The notes under the pieces were generated by a model. It searched no databases, was not told where the DNA came from, and worked only from the letters and a program-made list of their open reading frames with translations. Below are positions 1 through 12,276 of a stretch of DNA of 64,000 nucleotides, piece by piece. The stretch's first letter is position 1. Every line of letters begins with the position of its first letter. Source of the DNA: Erythrophleum ivorense (lineage: Eukaryota; Streptophyta; Magnoliopsida; Fabales; Fabaceae); contig JAIUCV010000003.1 in assembly GCA_026724425.1 (NCBI GenBank), forward strand, positions 53,818,477-53,882,476. The letters run 5' to 3'. The translations under genes were made by a program, and so were the position numbers.

Positions 1-180
1 AAAAGTTTAAACCATTAGCATATTAGTATCTTGTGGTATCTGCCCTTTAACTCTTAAACAAAAATAGCACATGACCCAGAAATTCCTCCAATTTACCCAA
101 ATTTCATCCCCAAAATGCCCTAATTTGGCCAAATTTAATCCTTAGTAAACCTAATCTTCAAACTCTTGGAATCAAATCAA

Positions 181-635
181 AGATTTCATAGGAAAGTTTG
201 CATTTAGACAAAATTAGGATTTTGTTAAGGGGCAAAATTTGGGTAAGGTATTGTGATGTGTGTGTTGAATTTGGGATTTTGATTTGGCCAAGGGAGGAAT
301 TTCATTGCTTAGAAAATTAAGGATTTCATAAGAAAATTAGGAATTTAGGACAAAATAGGAATATAATTAGGGATTCCATTTTAGGGACAAAAATTTTGGG
401 AATATTGTGTTATGTATGTCAAATTTGGGATTCCAATTGGCCAAAGAGGAATTTCGATCATCTTGAGGAAATTAGGGATTTCATAAAGAAATTAAGAATT
501 CAGGGCAAAATTAGAGACATAATTAGGGATTCCATTTAAGGGCAAAATTTAGTGAATATTGTATTGTGTTAGATTTGGGATTCCAATTAGCCAACGGAAG
601 AATTTTGGTCTCAAACTCTCCAGTCTCTTCTCATA
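181..635. repeat. Degenerate tandem repeat, about 140-155 bp unit, three copies
   Basis: Three head-to-tail copies of an AT-rich unit are visible. Landmarks that recur in order are GATTTCATA (about 183, 322 and 477), AATTAGGGATTCCATTT, and TTTGGGATTCCAATTGGCCA followed by GGAATTT. The second and third copies are about 155 bp apart; the first is shorter through a small deletion. No coding potential is seen. It lies where the last intron or downstream part of the GATA gene is expected. Confidence 0.75.
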
Positions 636-705
636 TATAGGTTTGATATATTACGTTACCTATTATTATTGTTAACAAATTATCGATAGGTCTCATATAG
701 TATGT

Positions 706-726
706 ACACACACACACACACACACA
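706..726. repeat. (AC)n microsatellite
   Basis: About ten uninterrupted AC units. A short C-run and a GGCTCTGCCCATG motif follow at about 788-825; the motif resembles the terminus of hAT-type MITEs, but no partner end was found. Confidence 0.85.
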
Positions 727-1006
727 TATTGTAAAGTAATTATAAATTTTTTACAAGAGAATATTATGTATTATAACTTATAATCTCAGACCCCCCCAAC
801 GGAAAAATGTCTGGCTCTGCCCATGGGTCAAACTATAGGGTGTACCAAACTGTATTTTATCCAAAGACAAAAAATTTACATCAATAACTCATCAAAGGTT
901 GAGACATGATTATACTACATCTATTCTGGAGAGCAGTACCTGCTACAAACAATGACAAGAAACAAAATTCAACATTGAGTTAACAAAGAGATATTAACTA
1001 AACTAC

Positions 1007-3744
1007 CTTATTTGCCCACATAAGCCCACAAGCATTGCAGAGAGATCTAGGACCAGCTGGTCCTCGACGCATTGCTGGAGTAGATTTTTCACTAATTCCA
1101 CAATGTTGGCATTTACGTTCACTTGACAACAGCATTAGGTCCAACAGAATAAAAACCATATTATCACAAACATGTAACAATTTAAGAAAAAAAACCATTG
1201 CAGCCTAAAGTCTAATGCAAGCAAAGTCATAGCTTGAAACTCACGTAGATTCTGAACAAGGAGCACCATTGCTTGAGTCCCAGTTTTCAGCAACAGAACT
1301 GTAGCATTCCTTTGATGATGCAAACTGTCCATTCTTACGATGCATCCTATTAGGTAATCAAATACTGTAAGTTTCAAGAACAGCGGCCTCTATGAGCAGA
1401 GAACAATCAGAACATGTTAGTGTCAATTAATGAATACTTACTTACACTTATACTCATTTCCAATGCCAGGATATTCAAATGTGGTGCTACATGTGTGCCA
1501 ACATACTCAGACACACGACACTAATCACTAATGTAACATACCAACTTGAACTGCATAAATACTTGCTTACATGTGTGTGTATGTGTGTGTGAGCATACAC
1601 AAGAGGGAGAGTAACTCAATCTTGAAGGATTGAAATCAGCCAAGCTGCTTATGAGCTCCTCTTTCTTGGCCCAACTGTGGTTCACATGAAGCATGGACAC
1701 TTGAAAAAAGGACTCATTCACAGTGTGCATGTCTATGTAGTGTCCACGCTTCTTAGAACTCATTTAATCTCTAATTGTATCTAGCTTGAGTATCGATGAA
1801 CTCAACTCATAAGCTCATGTGATCTATCTGTGTATTTCATACATATTTATAAATCAAAACTTGTATAAAATTTGTTTGTAATTCATGAAAAAGTGTAAAA
1901 AATTTTAAATGTTAAATATATTGAAAGGTGTACTTTTCAAGCCAACCCACGTGTTACATTTAACCAAAAAAAGGGTCTCAAAAGCATCTCCTTCTCTTCC
2001 TCCAACCAATAAATTTAAAATGCTCATTTCAGCACTTAATAATTTACGAAGAACAATTATCAGTCAAATTGAACAATCAACATTTTTAAAAGGTTAGCTA
2101 ACTACTATCCAAATAGCACACAGACATCACAATTTCCAACTACCTGCACCCTACCTCTGCGCAACTTCTTTACGGCAGCTGTACCGAATTTTTTTCTCAA
2201 AACATCTCTCTTTCCGCTTTTCACGAAACCTGACAAGGGATGCAAATCTCCGTGAAAGCTTTGAACCCCGGAAAGTATCATTAATTCCCTGGCATATAAT
2301 TAGAAAACACCTAATAATATGTTAAAAAAATTAGTAATGAAATTTTAAAAAACCCAAAGTAGCTTTGACTGGAATACCCTCACGTTCTGATAGTTCTGTT
2401 GCATCAAAAACTCAGTGCTGTTGATGCTACTGGGACTGGGTATCTCACAGCCTCCCAACAATAATAATACGGCCTGTACCTGTAATTCAGAAAACAAGGG
2501 GTCATCAATCCAAAAGTATCCAATCATTTCTTAACTGTCAAATAAGACACAAGTAAAAGATTACAAACCAAAGATATATATATATATATATATATTTTTT
2601 AAATAAAACCCAAAATTTAGGTCTAAGTTAGTTTGTTCTTGGTTACGAAGGAGTGCTACATTTTGGGATTATGAGAAAAGGAAAAGTTTCAGGCCTTAAC
2701 TTCAGGTTTAACAAGATATTGCTAGAAATTATAGTAGTTACACTATGGTGACTATGCATATGAGCATATCAACTTCAAGATCAAAGAGGTGGAACCTAGA
2801 TTCCATATAGACTTTACAAGACCAGGTTAATCCAAAACCAATTAGGGGATCATTCACAAAAGAGCAAGAAATAACTAGATTTGTACTCTACAGGAGCCGT
2901 CTCCCCCACCCCCCCCCCCCCAAAAAAAAACCCCCTATCCAATTTTGTTTCCCTTCCAATGGGGTATTCACGAGGGTGGAGCCCTGCCGATCTTATCACT
3001 TACTAGCGAGAAGAGGTGTAAAACCCTCTTCTGCCTCAAAGCTTGAATGCATGTCTTATTTTTAATAAAATTCCTGTTCTACATCACTTGCGTCTTCCCC
3101 TCCTTTCCATTTGATGTAGTTTTCTTGAACTTAATGAAGGAATCATACTTAGGCAAGCAAACACCATAACTGATCAAATATCAAGGCATGAACTCACGAA
3201 GCTATGTCTAACACGGATTCTTTTCAAAGGAAAGTTTTGGCTCAGCATTTGACAGTTTATAACAAAAACAAGATAAATCATAGGCGGGGAAGAAAAGAAA
3301 ATGACACCTTGTTATGTCTATAGAAGTGAGAATAGGTGGTTTTCTGATCAAAATTTGAAGATTCTACAGCAAAAATGAAAGCAAAACACTTGAACGATTT
3401 CTTGACAATCAATCCTTTGACGAAAGCCTAAATAAATCATAATGGAAGATGCAAAGAAATCGGACCTTTTCTGGCGTAACCGCTGGGAAAACGTAGACCT
3501 CGCCTTCAAACGAAACGGTGAGTTCACTGGTTCGAGACTGCAAAGCACAACCATTAGTCCCAGATAAGCCAGAACTCACTCGAGCTTCTTCCACCCCATC
3601 ACTGACCTCGTCACGACGTCCATTAACGCATTGAGCATTCAATCCATCTTCGACACCATCCAACTGCATGGGAACCTGCACCAGTTGTTGTTCTCCGTCC
3701 TCAAAAGGCCGTGCTTGCAGTGGCAGTGGATTCATCGTACCCAT
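1007..3744 (-). CDS. TIFY-CCT-GATA zinc-finger transcription factor (ZIM-like), 3' end not in view
   Basis: Five exons can be joined in phase: 3744-3466, 2479-2384, 2288-2155, 1346-1245 and 1121-1007, giving 242 residues. The order is a TIFY domain (about 72-107, core TVSFEG, then PEKVQAVLLLLGG split by intron 1), a CCT domain (about 138-180, with RFREKRKERCFEKKIRY) and a GATA finger of the C-X2-C-X20-C-X2-C type ending LCNACGLMWANK. This is the layout of the plant ZIM/ZML branch of GATA factors, nuclear DNA-binding regulators. The ATG at 3744 opens the TIFY exon without an in-frame competitor further upstream that I could support. Exon 5 ends at AAG|GT, and the usual next residues (GTLRDL-like) are absent down to base 1, so the last exon is probably beyond the left edge. 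A short alternative end at 942-910 is possible. Family assignment is firm; the exact orthologue is not. Confidence 0.9.
2572..2595. repeat. (TA)n microsatellite in GATA gene intron 1
   Basis: Uninterrupted AT dinucleotide run followed by a T run, inside the intron between the two TIFY exons. Confidence 0.85.
2906..2937. repeat. Poly-C / poly-A tract in GATA gene intron 1
   Basis: A run of C bases broken once by an A is followed by nine A and then more C. The length of such a tract is prone to assembly error. Confidence 0.8.
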
Positions 3745-4139
3745 TTCTCAAGAATCACTCACATATATGACATACCCTCGGTGAGATTTTCTCTTGAAAT
3801 TTGTTCAAGTTTTCTCTTTTTCCAAACCGGAATACTGAAACCGATGAGCAGAATCACTAGAAATTGAAGCTTCTTCGTACCTAGCTAACCCTAAGAAGTG
3901 TGTTAATGAAGGTATGCTACTCCATAAAGTATATACAGTGTACATATCATAGGCTTACAATTTATGACGACAGAAATGGAAAATATTGAAAGCTTTGGAA
4001 TTTGGAGTTTCACTTTCCTCGAAGAGTCACCTTGCAGTTCTACTGAATACTGAAACGAAAATGAGAAACTGGGTTTAAAAATTCTATAGCAAATAGCCGA
4101 ACAAAAATCGAAAGAAAAATTATAATTAAACATTTTAAG

Positions 4140-4400
4140 TTAAAAATATTTATATTAAATAGTTTTAAATTTTAAAATTATTAAATAATTTAATAAAAAT
4201 TTTAAATTTTAAATAATTTAATAAAAAATTGTAATATAAAATTTTGAATTGTACTTTTTTTTATAATTTAAATTTTTATTCTTAAATTTTTTAAAATAAT
4301 TTTAAATTTTAAAATATTTTAATATAAATATTTTTAAATTAAAATATTTAAATATATTTTTCTTTTCAAAATTAAAAATACATCACTTCTTATTGCACCT
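4140..4400. other. Very AT-rich tract upstream of the GATA gene
   Basis: Almost only A and T, with repeated TTTTAAATTTTAAA-like words. It begins about 400 bp upstream of the GATA start codon and ends in a CT-rich stretch (4410-4440). No gene is seen. Somewhat similar AT words lie upstream of the EXECUTER gene at 60180-60350. Confidence 0.5.
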
Positions 4401-4515
4401 TCTACCTCTACTTTTTTTTCTCTCTCTCTCTCTTTTTTAATTGATATTTTGGTTCAAAAATATACTTTGTTTTAATTTCATGTTTAAATGTCTTAATAAA
4501 ATCCTAAGCTTGTCA

Positions 4516-4970
4516 GGTGGGTGTGTCCAAAAATTTGATTTTGATCCAAAACCAAATCAAACCGATTTTAATATAGAAAATCCAGTTGTTTTTTGGATTT
4601 TAATTAATTTAGTTTAGTTTGGTTTGTACTAATTTTTTTTACAAGGGATTTAATTTTTTGATTTTTCATATATTTATTTTTCATATATATATAGTATATA
4701 TCTAGAATTTAAACCTAATTGTCCAATAACTAATTTATATTAACTATAAATTCTAATAAATGTTAAATAGATATATCATAAATTAATTAGTTTAATTTTA
4801 ATTGAACCAAAATAAATTAAATCAAATAAAATGATTTTGACATGTAGAAAATCATTTTAGACTTACTTTTTTCTCAATTTTGTTAAGTTTTGATCCATTT
4901 AATTTGATGTGATTTGATTTAGTTTGATTTGATTCAATTGATTTAGTTCAATTCTAAACACATCTATTGT
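4516..4970. mobile_element. Putative MITE, GGTGTGTCC...-type ends
   Basis: The left end reads GGTGGGTGTGTCCAAAAATT and the right end, read inward on the other strand, GATGTGTTTAGAATTGAAC. Both are followed inward by AAACCAAATC / GATTTAGTTT-type sequence. Such ends and AACCAAAC-rich interiors are common in short non-autonomous plant DNA transposons. Target duplication is not clear and the ends are imperfect. Confidence 0.45.
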
Positions 4971-5845
4971 TAAGGTTCTATGATGAAGTACATTCATAAG
5001 TTTATGTTAAAAATAATTACTCATTTAAAATTATGAATATATTTGTGTATAAGTGTATTTGTGTATATTCAAGTCATATGTTTAATTAGCAATTTGAAAG
5101 GACAATCTAAAGTGTTTAATTAAATATTAAATATTTGTTCTTGGTGCATAAGACTATATATGGTATTTTTTGGTCTTAGCACTTAGAAAAATACATTTAA
5201 ATTTAATTTATTTTTATATTTTAAATCTAAAACAAAGATTCTAAAAATCATTATTGTCAATCTTTAGGTACTTAGAATAAATTTTAAGGGTGATTGATTT
5301 GCCTTCATATCTAAATATGAATTTCATCTTCTATATATATTTTGTATAACAATTTGACACTACGTCTTAACTTAAAAGTTTAAAGAATTAAGTCTCGGAA
5401 TGCTTTCTATTTATATATCTTTCATAAAGTTTAATTCTTTTCAACGTGGGATTTATTATTATTTATGCTTGTAACCCAACACAATTAACATTGAATGAGA
5501 TATTCTATTGTGCATAAAAATCTGTAGGTTTGAACTTTTAACTACGAGTTTTTATCATACTAATAATTTACTAATCAACTACACGTATTTGCCCTTGATA
5601 ACAAAAAACAAAGAAAGATGGTTCCTTGTACTTATACGCAAAGATATGACATAGTTTTACAGTTGTTTTTGATGAATGGAAAGAAAGGAAAGATTCATCT
5701 AATCTTGTGTTTTGATGCATAATGATAAAGGATGAAAGAAATGCCAAAAAGCAACATATATACGTTTCTTAGAAACCTAGTTTTCCTTCAAAGCAGACGT
5801 AATGTAAAGTTATATATTAATTGAGTTCTATTCATAGCTGCCAAC

Positions 5846-5890
5846 AAAGAAAAATGCATAATAATAATAATTATTATTATTATAATAACT
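5846..5890. repeat. (AAT)n-(ATT)n palindromic microsatellite
   Basis: A run of ATAATAATAATAATT continuing into ATTATTATTATAATAA, so the tract is self-complementary. The surrounding stretch from 4971 to 7150 holds no gene that I can support. Confidence 0.7.
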
Positions 5891-6548
5891 ATCTATTATA
5901 ATGGTATAGTACTATACTCCTGCCTTTCCTTTATATGAATTCAAAGTAAGCATCAATAGAGTAACATTATAAAATTTAAATTATTTTTTTTGGTACAATA
6001 AATTATTTTTAATTTGTGATCAACCTTAAGGATATACCCTCCACATTAATTGGATATATAGATCTTACAGTATTTATTTAAAGTGTTACATGATATTTGT
6101 TTGACTTATTTTACTTTATTTTTCTAAAAAATATAGTTTATATTTAGTTTTGATATGAATTATTTATCTTTTATTGAATTAAAAAAATTAATTAAAGCAT
6201 GCTCAAAAAATTCAAATACTAGTATTCGAGTGCCATTAAAAAAAAAAGTATATGAGAGTTCACTTAACCTAAATTGAAGCACAATTATTGACCCGTTTAG
6301 TTAGTAAAATGTTAGATATATGAAAAGAAAAAATATAAAAAATAGATAGATAAAATAAAAAATAATATGTTTATCTTTATTTGTGAAGACATAATAAAAA
6401 AGATAAATATTATTAAATATTTATAAAAATAAAATAAAAATTACAAAAAAAATTACATCACAAATTATACCCAGCATCAACCAAAAGGTCAATAAAGCAC
6501 TTGTTGGAACATAAAGGGTCATATTGTAGCCGCATTTTCAAAGGCTAA

Positions 6549-6575
6549 GAGAGAGAGAGAGAGAGAGAGAGAGAG
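6549..6575. repeat. (GA)n microsatellite
   Basis: An uninterrupted run of about 13 GA units in an otherwise AT-rich intergenic region. Confidence 0.9.
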
Positions 6576-7150
6576 CGTAGGTGCCCACTTTTATCTTACA
6601 CTAGAGCACTCATGGGGCCCACTTTTATAAAAATAAAAAACAATAGAAAAAGAAAAAAATCAAATTATAAACAGTTTAATTACGATAAAAAAATCATATT
6701 TCTTTCCAACTTTTATATACATATACTGATTGTGTGTTATATCTTTTTTCTTCAATCTATTATTTTTCAACAAGTAAATTATATATATATATATATATAT
6801 TCTATTTTTAAAATATGTACAGATTTTTCTCAAAATAAAATATTATTTTATACTTTAGTTTAATTTTAAATTGTTGACAAAAATACTCTTTATTAATCTA
6901 AAGAAATATTTTTTAAAATTAAAAAATTTAAATAAAAATATTTTAGTAAAAAAATTAAAATTAAATTAAAGTATATGATAAATTTTTATTTAAAAAAATT
7001 TACATATATTTTAGAAATACAAAATTTATGTAATTTTAATAAAATAAAAAAATCGTATAATTTAGGTTTTTTTAAATTTATTTTACCTATTTGTCTTAAA
7101 TTTTCCCACTTTGATAGCTAAATGTGGAGAAGGAAGGCAAAAAAGGAAAT

Positions 7151-7453
7151 TTTAAAGGCTTGTTTTGATTTTTTGTTTTTAGAATAATTTTTTATTTTTA
7201 AAATAAAAAAAATAAAAAATTTATTTGATAATATATTTTTGATGAAGTGTTTTGTAAAATAAAAAAATAGAATTATATTTTTTAGATGTTCTATAACTTT
7301 TGTTTTACATAATTAAAATAAAAAACAAAAAATAACAATTTTTCAGAATAATTATTTAAACAAATTTTTTAATTTTTTTGCTTTCAAAAGTTATTTTAAG
7401 AAATATCTATTTTAAAAAAATTAAAACAAGAATAGAATTAAACATGTCCTTAA
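7151..7453. mobile_element. Putative MITE, AAGGCTTGTTTTGATT-type ends
   Basis: The left end TTTAAAGGCTTGTTTTGATT and the right end read in reverse (TTAAGGACATGTTTAATTCT) form an imperfect terminal inverted repeat around an A/T-only interior of about 300 bp. Short size, ends and composition fit a non-autonomous DNA transposon; superfamily not determined. Confidence 0.5.
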
Positions 7454-8204
7454 TTGCTTAATGAGTACGTCATCCATATGAAAAGGACTATTCACAACCT
7501 CTTGCTTAACCTTTCTCATATGGCAGACTAAAAACAAAGACTCAATCAACTTACGGTTCATTTTATAAATAGAAAATTAGATATAAAAATAAAAATAAAA
7601 AATAAAAAATAAATTTAATACCTTTACTTTTAATAATTAAATAATGATTAATAAATATTATTAAATAATAATTAAGTAATAATTAAAAAATAAAATAAAT
7701 ATTTTACATAATTTTTTCTTTCTAATTTTCTTTTACTTGTCCTACCAAACATGCCTTTAAACAATAAACTCTGGTTTCCACAATAGCAGTCATACTTTAA
7801 GGATGGGCTAAACTCAAATGTATTACCTTATATTTTTGTTATTAAATTTTTTAATACATGACATGTATAAAATATAATTAAAAAATAAAATATTTTATAT
7901 TTATTATGTTATTATTAAAAAATTATACATTTATTACATTTTAATTAAACTTAAATGGCAAAGATATAAATAACCGTCCGCAAATTTTTTCTAAAAAATA
8001 AAAGATATGATAAATCAGGATAGACAATAAACGCTAGATCTGGAGAGAGCTGACATTAATATCGGACAGAACTGTCGCTGAAGTTATATCCCAAATCCCA
8101 ATTTCTCGCCACTCAAAAGATAAAAATCATACGGGACATTGGACTCTGAGGTCAATATTTCAGTCAAGGAAAGTTACACAAGTCAAATGTGCGTTTGGAT
8201 GTGA

Positions 8205-9165
8205 CCGCGAGGCATACCTCAATTTTTTTAAAATTTTTATATATAGTATTAAATTTTAATATTATATTTTATATTCTTTAAAAATTTAAATCTATTAATT
8301 TATTAAATTCATTAAACTCACACATATTTTTCTTAATATTTAATATTTTAATTTAAACTCATTAAATTCACATATTTTTTTTTCTTTTATTTCTTCTCTT
8401 CCGTGTCCCTATTTTTTTTATTTTCCTCTCTCTATTTTCTATTTTCATTTTTCTTATTTGTCTTCAGTTTTAGTCAAATTTTATCCAACGCCCCCTACTT
8501 AATATATTCTTTTTCAACCTCTTCATCATTTATGTTTTTTTTCTCATTTTGCGTTATTTCTTTGCATCTAAGTCATGTTCTGTAAATATCATTTTTCGAA
8601 AGTACTATCAAATTTTTGGATATATTGTTAGATAAACTAATATTTATGGTGCTTTTAAAATATTTTTATTATTTTTTTTACAAACTAACAATCATAAATT
8701 TTTATACTTTATCAAATAATTTTTTTCTTCAAAATATTCTAAACTATTTATTGACTTATTATAATATTGTTGAATAATTATGTATTTTTTTAATATATCC
8801 TTATTATGCATTATATGAGTTCTAAATGATACAAAACTATATTTTCATGTGTTTAGGTTGTAAAGTTATTGATATTAATATGAAATTTTTTTTTGATAAA
8901 TTGTTCATTTAAATTCAAACTTGCTTTTAGATTTAGAAAAAAGTCATAATATTATTATTAAGTTAAATATCAATTAAGTTTGTCCAAAAGTTTCCAAAAA
9001 AAAATTATTTTAACAACATATGTATATTATAAAAGTATAGTTTCTTAAATAGCCATCATATTATTGGTATTTTTTTTTCATGTTCTTCTAAATGCTAATT
9101 GAATGGGATTTGTAATTTTTTTCTTTTGGAGGACGCCTTCTCTTAAAGCAAAATGCCTAGGTCCG
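8205..9165. mobile_element. Putative hAT-like MITE relic
   Basis: The inner sequence (about 8210-8380) aligns in order with the hAT-like element at 41689: CCTCAATTT, then TATTAAATTTTAATATTATA-like text, then AAACTCATTAAATTCACATA. The right end CCTAGGTCCGTCCCTA resembles common hAT MITE termini. The left terminus is not recognisable, so it is probably truncated or decayed. No transposase remains. Confidence 0.4.
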
Positions 9166-9170
9166 TCCCT

Positions 9171-10439
9171 ATTTGTCCCGTTGGGCTGGTATGTTGCTCC
9201 TTTTCCTAATTTTCCAGTAACACTCTATGTCAAAAAAAGCTGCTATTAGGGACAGAAAAAAAGGCTAAATCAGCTACAGGTGATGACAAATAAGAAAGAA
9301 AACATGTGTTTCTAGAGTTATAATAACGCAAGGATTAGTAGCACCGCAAGAATTTCTTGATAAGTAAAAGCATAGGGGTAGATAGTAGTTAGTGACATAT
9401 GATAATGATTATTGTTATTTTAACAAAATTCATTTTTTTGTGTTTGTGTTTAGTTAATACAATTTTTTTGAATAGCAACAAAGTTTTTTTTTATGCGAAA
9501 AAAATGGGATTTATTTTTTTTCTACAAAGTAAAATTAGCAGCCAATTTTATATATTTTTTGGAACAAAAACACTTCCACTCAAACAGGCTCTTAATCCCA
9601 CCCTGTGAACTGATGCACTCGTGAAGCTTACTGCTTGAACTCAGACAGGTTTCTTATGGCTTGTGTGATTACCGTACTGCACTTGTGGGAAACAAATTCA
9701 TTTAGGAGTGTCTCAGATTATCACATAGTTTTGCTAAAATATGTGAATTAGAATGTTATTCAATTTGCTTCTGCTTAATATATTCATACGTATTTTCTTT
9801 GCGTAAAAATAATGAAATCTGTCTTTATCTAGGGAATTCTACAAACGATGACCCCAAACACAATGACATTTACTTGTATAATAACGGATTTGGATCTCCT
9901 CATGTTAGGGATCCTCATGTTTCCTCATATCTTCTCCAATGAGGGGATCCATTTTCTCCAAAAGAAAAAAAAAATTCAAGTTTGTGAGAGACATGAGCAA
10001 TTCCCAACATGAAAGAATCCATTTCTGTATAATAACTAAATAACCGGTTAGTTTATTCAAAATAAAATTTTAATTAAACTCATATGATTACTTAACACTT
10101 ACATCAAGATTTGTATATGTCATTTTGTCTCTGTTATAATCCCATTGCAGAAGCATGAAAATTTTGGGGCTTAAATTAGCTTGTAAATCTTCCACTGCTC
10201 ATAGCAAATTTATGTGGTCTACATAGATTTAGATAGTCTAAGTTTTATTTTTTTTTTATCTTTTTTTAAATCTCAACCATCATTTTTTTATTTTGAAAAA
10301 AATAGAAACACAAAATGAAATCTTTCAACTCTTATCATATTAAAAAAAAAAGTTTAAATATGGTTAGTTCAACTATACTACTTAAAAGGAGCAATAGAAG
10401 ATTACATGCTCCAATTTATCATTAGTATGGGTTTTTCAT
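9171..10439. other. Intergenic DNA without recognised features
   Basis: No exon-like segment, RNA gene or clear repeat was seen. The stretch at 9880-10020 contains short CCTCATGT / ACATGAG repeats that may be a minor foldback. Confidence 0.5.
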
Positions 10440-10559
10440 TTAAATTTTTTTTATCAAGAGGAAAAAAAAAATGAAAGGAAAAAAAAGTAGACACCCACGA
10501 GACGGAGGAAGGATTTCTAAAGAAGCTAAACTGGGAGGACAAAAACTAAAAATATGGAA

Positions 10560-10960
10560 TCCAAGCTCCAAACCTTGAGCTAAGTTCGCAAGCCTATTAG
10601 TGGGGCGATTGTCTTCTTGGTGCTAAGGCTGTAGCACAACTTGCCAATCCTTGTTTAAAAGGAGATGAATGTCATGAATCAAATTGTTTTGAACTTCGCC
10701 ATGATCCACCTTGGACCAAATCAATTGAATCCCTAACAAGGAATTTGCCTCCACAATGATTTTCCTTACCCCTACACCCCACGCAACCTAAACAACCATT
10801 AAGATAGCCTAAAGCTCTGCTTGAATAATGGAGAAAGAACCAATGTTGCACCCTAAAGGCTATCAAAAAGCTACCACTATTATCATGAATCACTTTGCTA
10901 CAAGTTGCTTGGTTAAATTAGCCTTTCATCGATCCATCAACATTGATCTTCGACCAACCA
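10560..10960 (-). pseudogene. LINE RNase H domain, broken
   Basis: On the minus strand the text begins KINVDGSMKG (first catalytic Asp in place), continues with IHDNSGSFLIAFRV, shifts frame, and carries the AEL glutamate. It then reads IIVEANS where the family has VEADS, and RPTNRLANLA where it has an AD pair. Two positions normally occupied by catalytic Asp are therefore Asn, and there is at least one frameshift. Plant L1 elements often carry this domain at the 3' end. Confidence 0.75.
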
Positions 10961-12276
10961 ATAGGAGGACACTCCCAACCAACTAAGACCTCTGTTTTCC
11001 AAACTCGATGACCTCTTATCAACAGATTGCTCTTAGAAGCCTCTAAAGCTTCTTTGACTTGCACTTTCAATTGGCCCCAAGAACTTACCTCATCCATGGG
11101 GTTGTGATTAAATATAAAGGAATTCCATCTCTTCCAAATATTCCATATAGTAAAGCTAAACCAAACTTCTTAGTCCTCATCCCAAAGGACACGAGTCTTG
11201 TCTAGATTGAAAACCATCTAGTCCTTGAGATTAAGGCCCATAAAATGCTACCAATGATTGTGAGGAACTAAGCGAAGCTAAAATCTTATCACATACAGGC
11301 AGTCTCTCAGGTCATAGATTAAGGTTTCCTCCATTTGCCTACAAAGGTTACAGCTGGCATTGCTAGTCAAGCCTCTTTTCCTCCATTCCACATTGGTCCA
11401 GGACATCCATGGTAGCAGAGCTAAATAAAGGTTTTCACTCGTTGGGAAACTTAAAGCTTCCATATCCTCTTCCACGTAAGATCCAAATCCATATCCTTCT
11501 TATTAACTGAGGAGTAAGCGATTTTGACTTAAAAAAGGCCATCCTGAGAGAATCGCCATTGAGGAATGTCTGGAGGCTTACTACTATTAGGGGGTTTAAC
11601 CACCACTATACACTTGATCACATGGTCCTAAACAAACTCCATGAGAAGATTCTAGTTCCACTCACTAGAGGGAGAAGTGAGATCACACACCCACATTTCC
11701 TCTATCCTAAGATCAAGGGGCTTTTTAAAGAAGTTTTTTATAGGTTCAAGAATTGGCACCCATCTATCTTTCCAAGTCCACGTGCGCTTTCCATTCCTTA
11801 CATACTAAGAAGTACCATTATGCACATTGTTCCACACTTTGGTGAGGCCAATCCATAAGCAAGATCCTTTCCTTCCATGATCCATTATCAGAATAACATT
11901 CTCCCCACATTTATACTAGTGACCCTAGCCCAAAGCTCATCTTTCTTTTCTATTAATCCCCAACCCACTTTCATAAAAAATGTTTTATTTTGATCTTGAT
12001 TATGACGCACGTCCATCCCCCTTCTCTCCTTAGAGTGACAAATGTTGTTCAAAGACAAAAGGCAGACCTTCCTCTTATCACCAAAAGAGCCCCATAAAAA
12101 AGCTCAACATTTTTCTTTTTTATATTGTCACCCATCAAAGATGGAAGTAAGGTTGTTTGCATAGTATAGTTTGGAATAGTTGAAATCACTCATTGCAAAA
12201 TAATATGTCTACCTGTAAGAGAAAGTGTGCTAGCCTTCCAACTAGAGAGTTTATAAGCAACTTTATTAATAATATG

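Noticed and set aside
1521..1763. 80-codon minus-strand frame in GATA gene intron 3
   Set aside because: It lies between two exons that join in phase without it and has no domain; part of it is a GT/CA microsatellite.
6612..6863. 83-codon Ile/Tyr/Phe-rich open frame
   Set aside because: Chance frame in an AT-rich stretch with an (AT)n run; composition explains it.
11559..11858. 99-codon plus-strand open frame inside the LINE
   Set aside because: It is antisense to the LINE second frame and has no recognisable domain.
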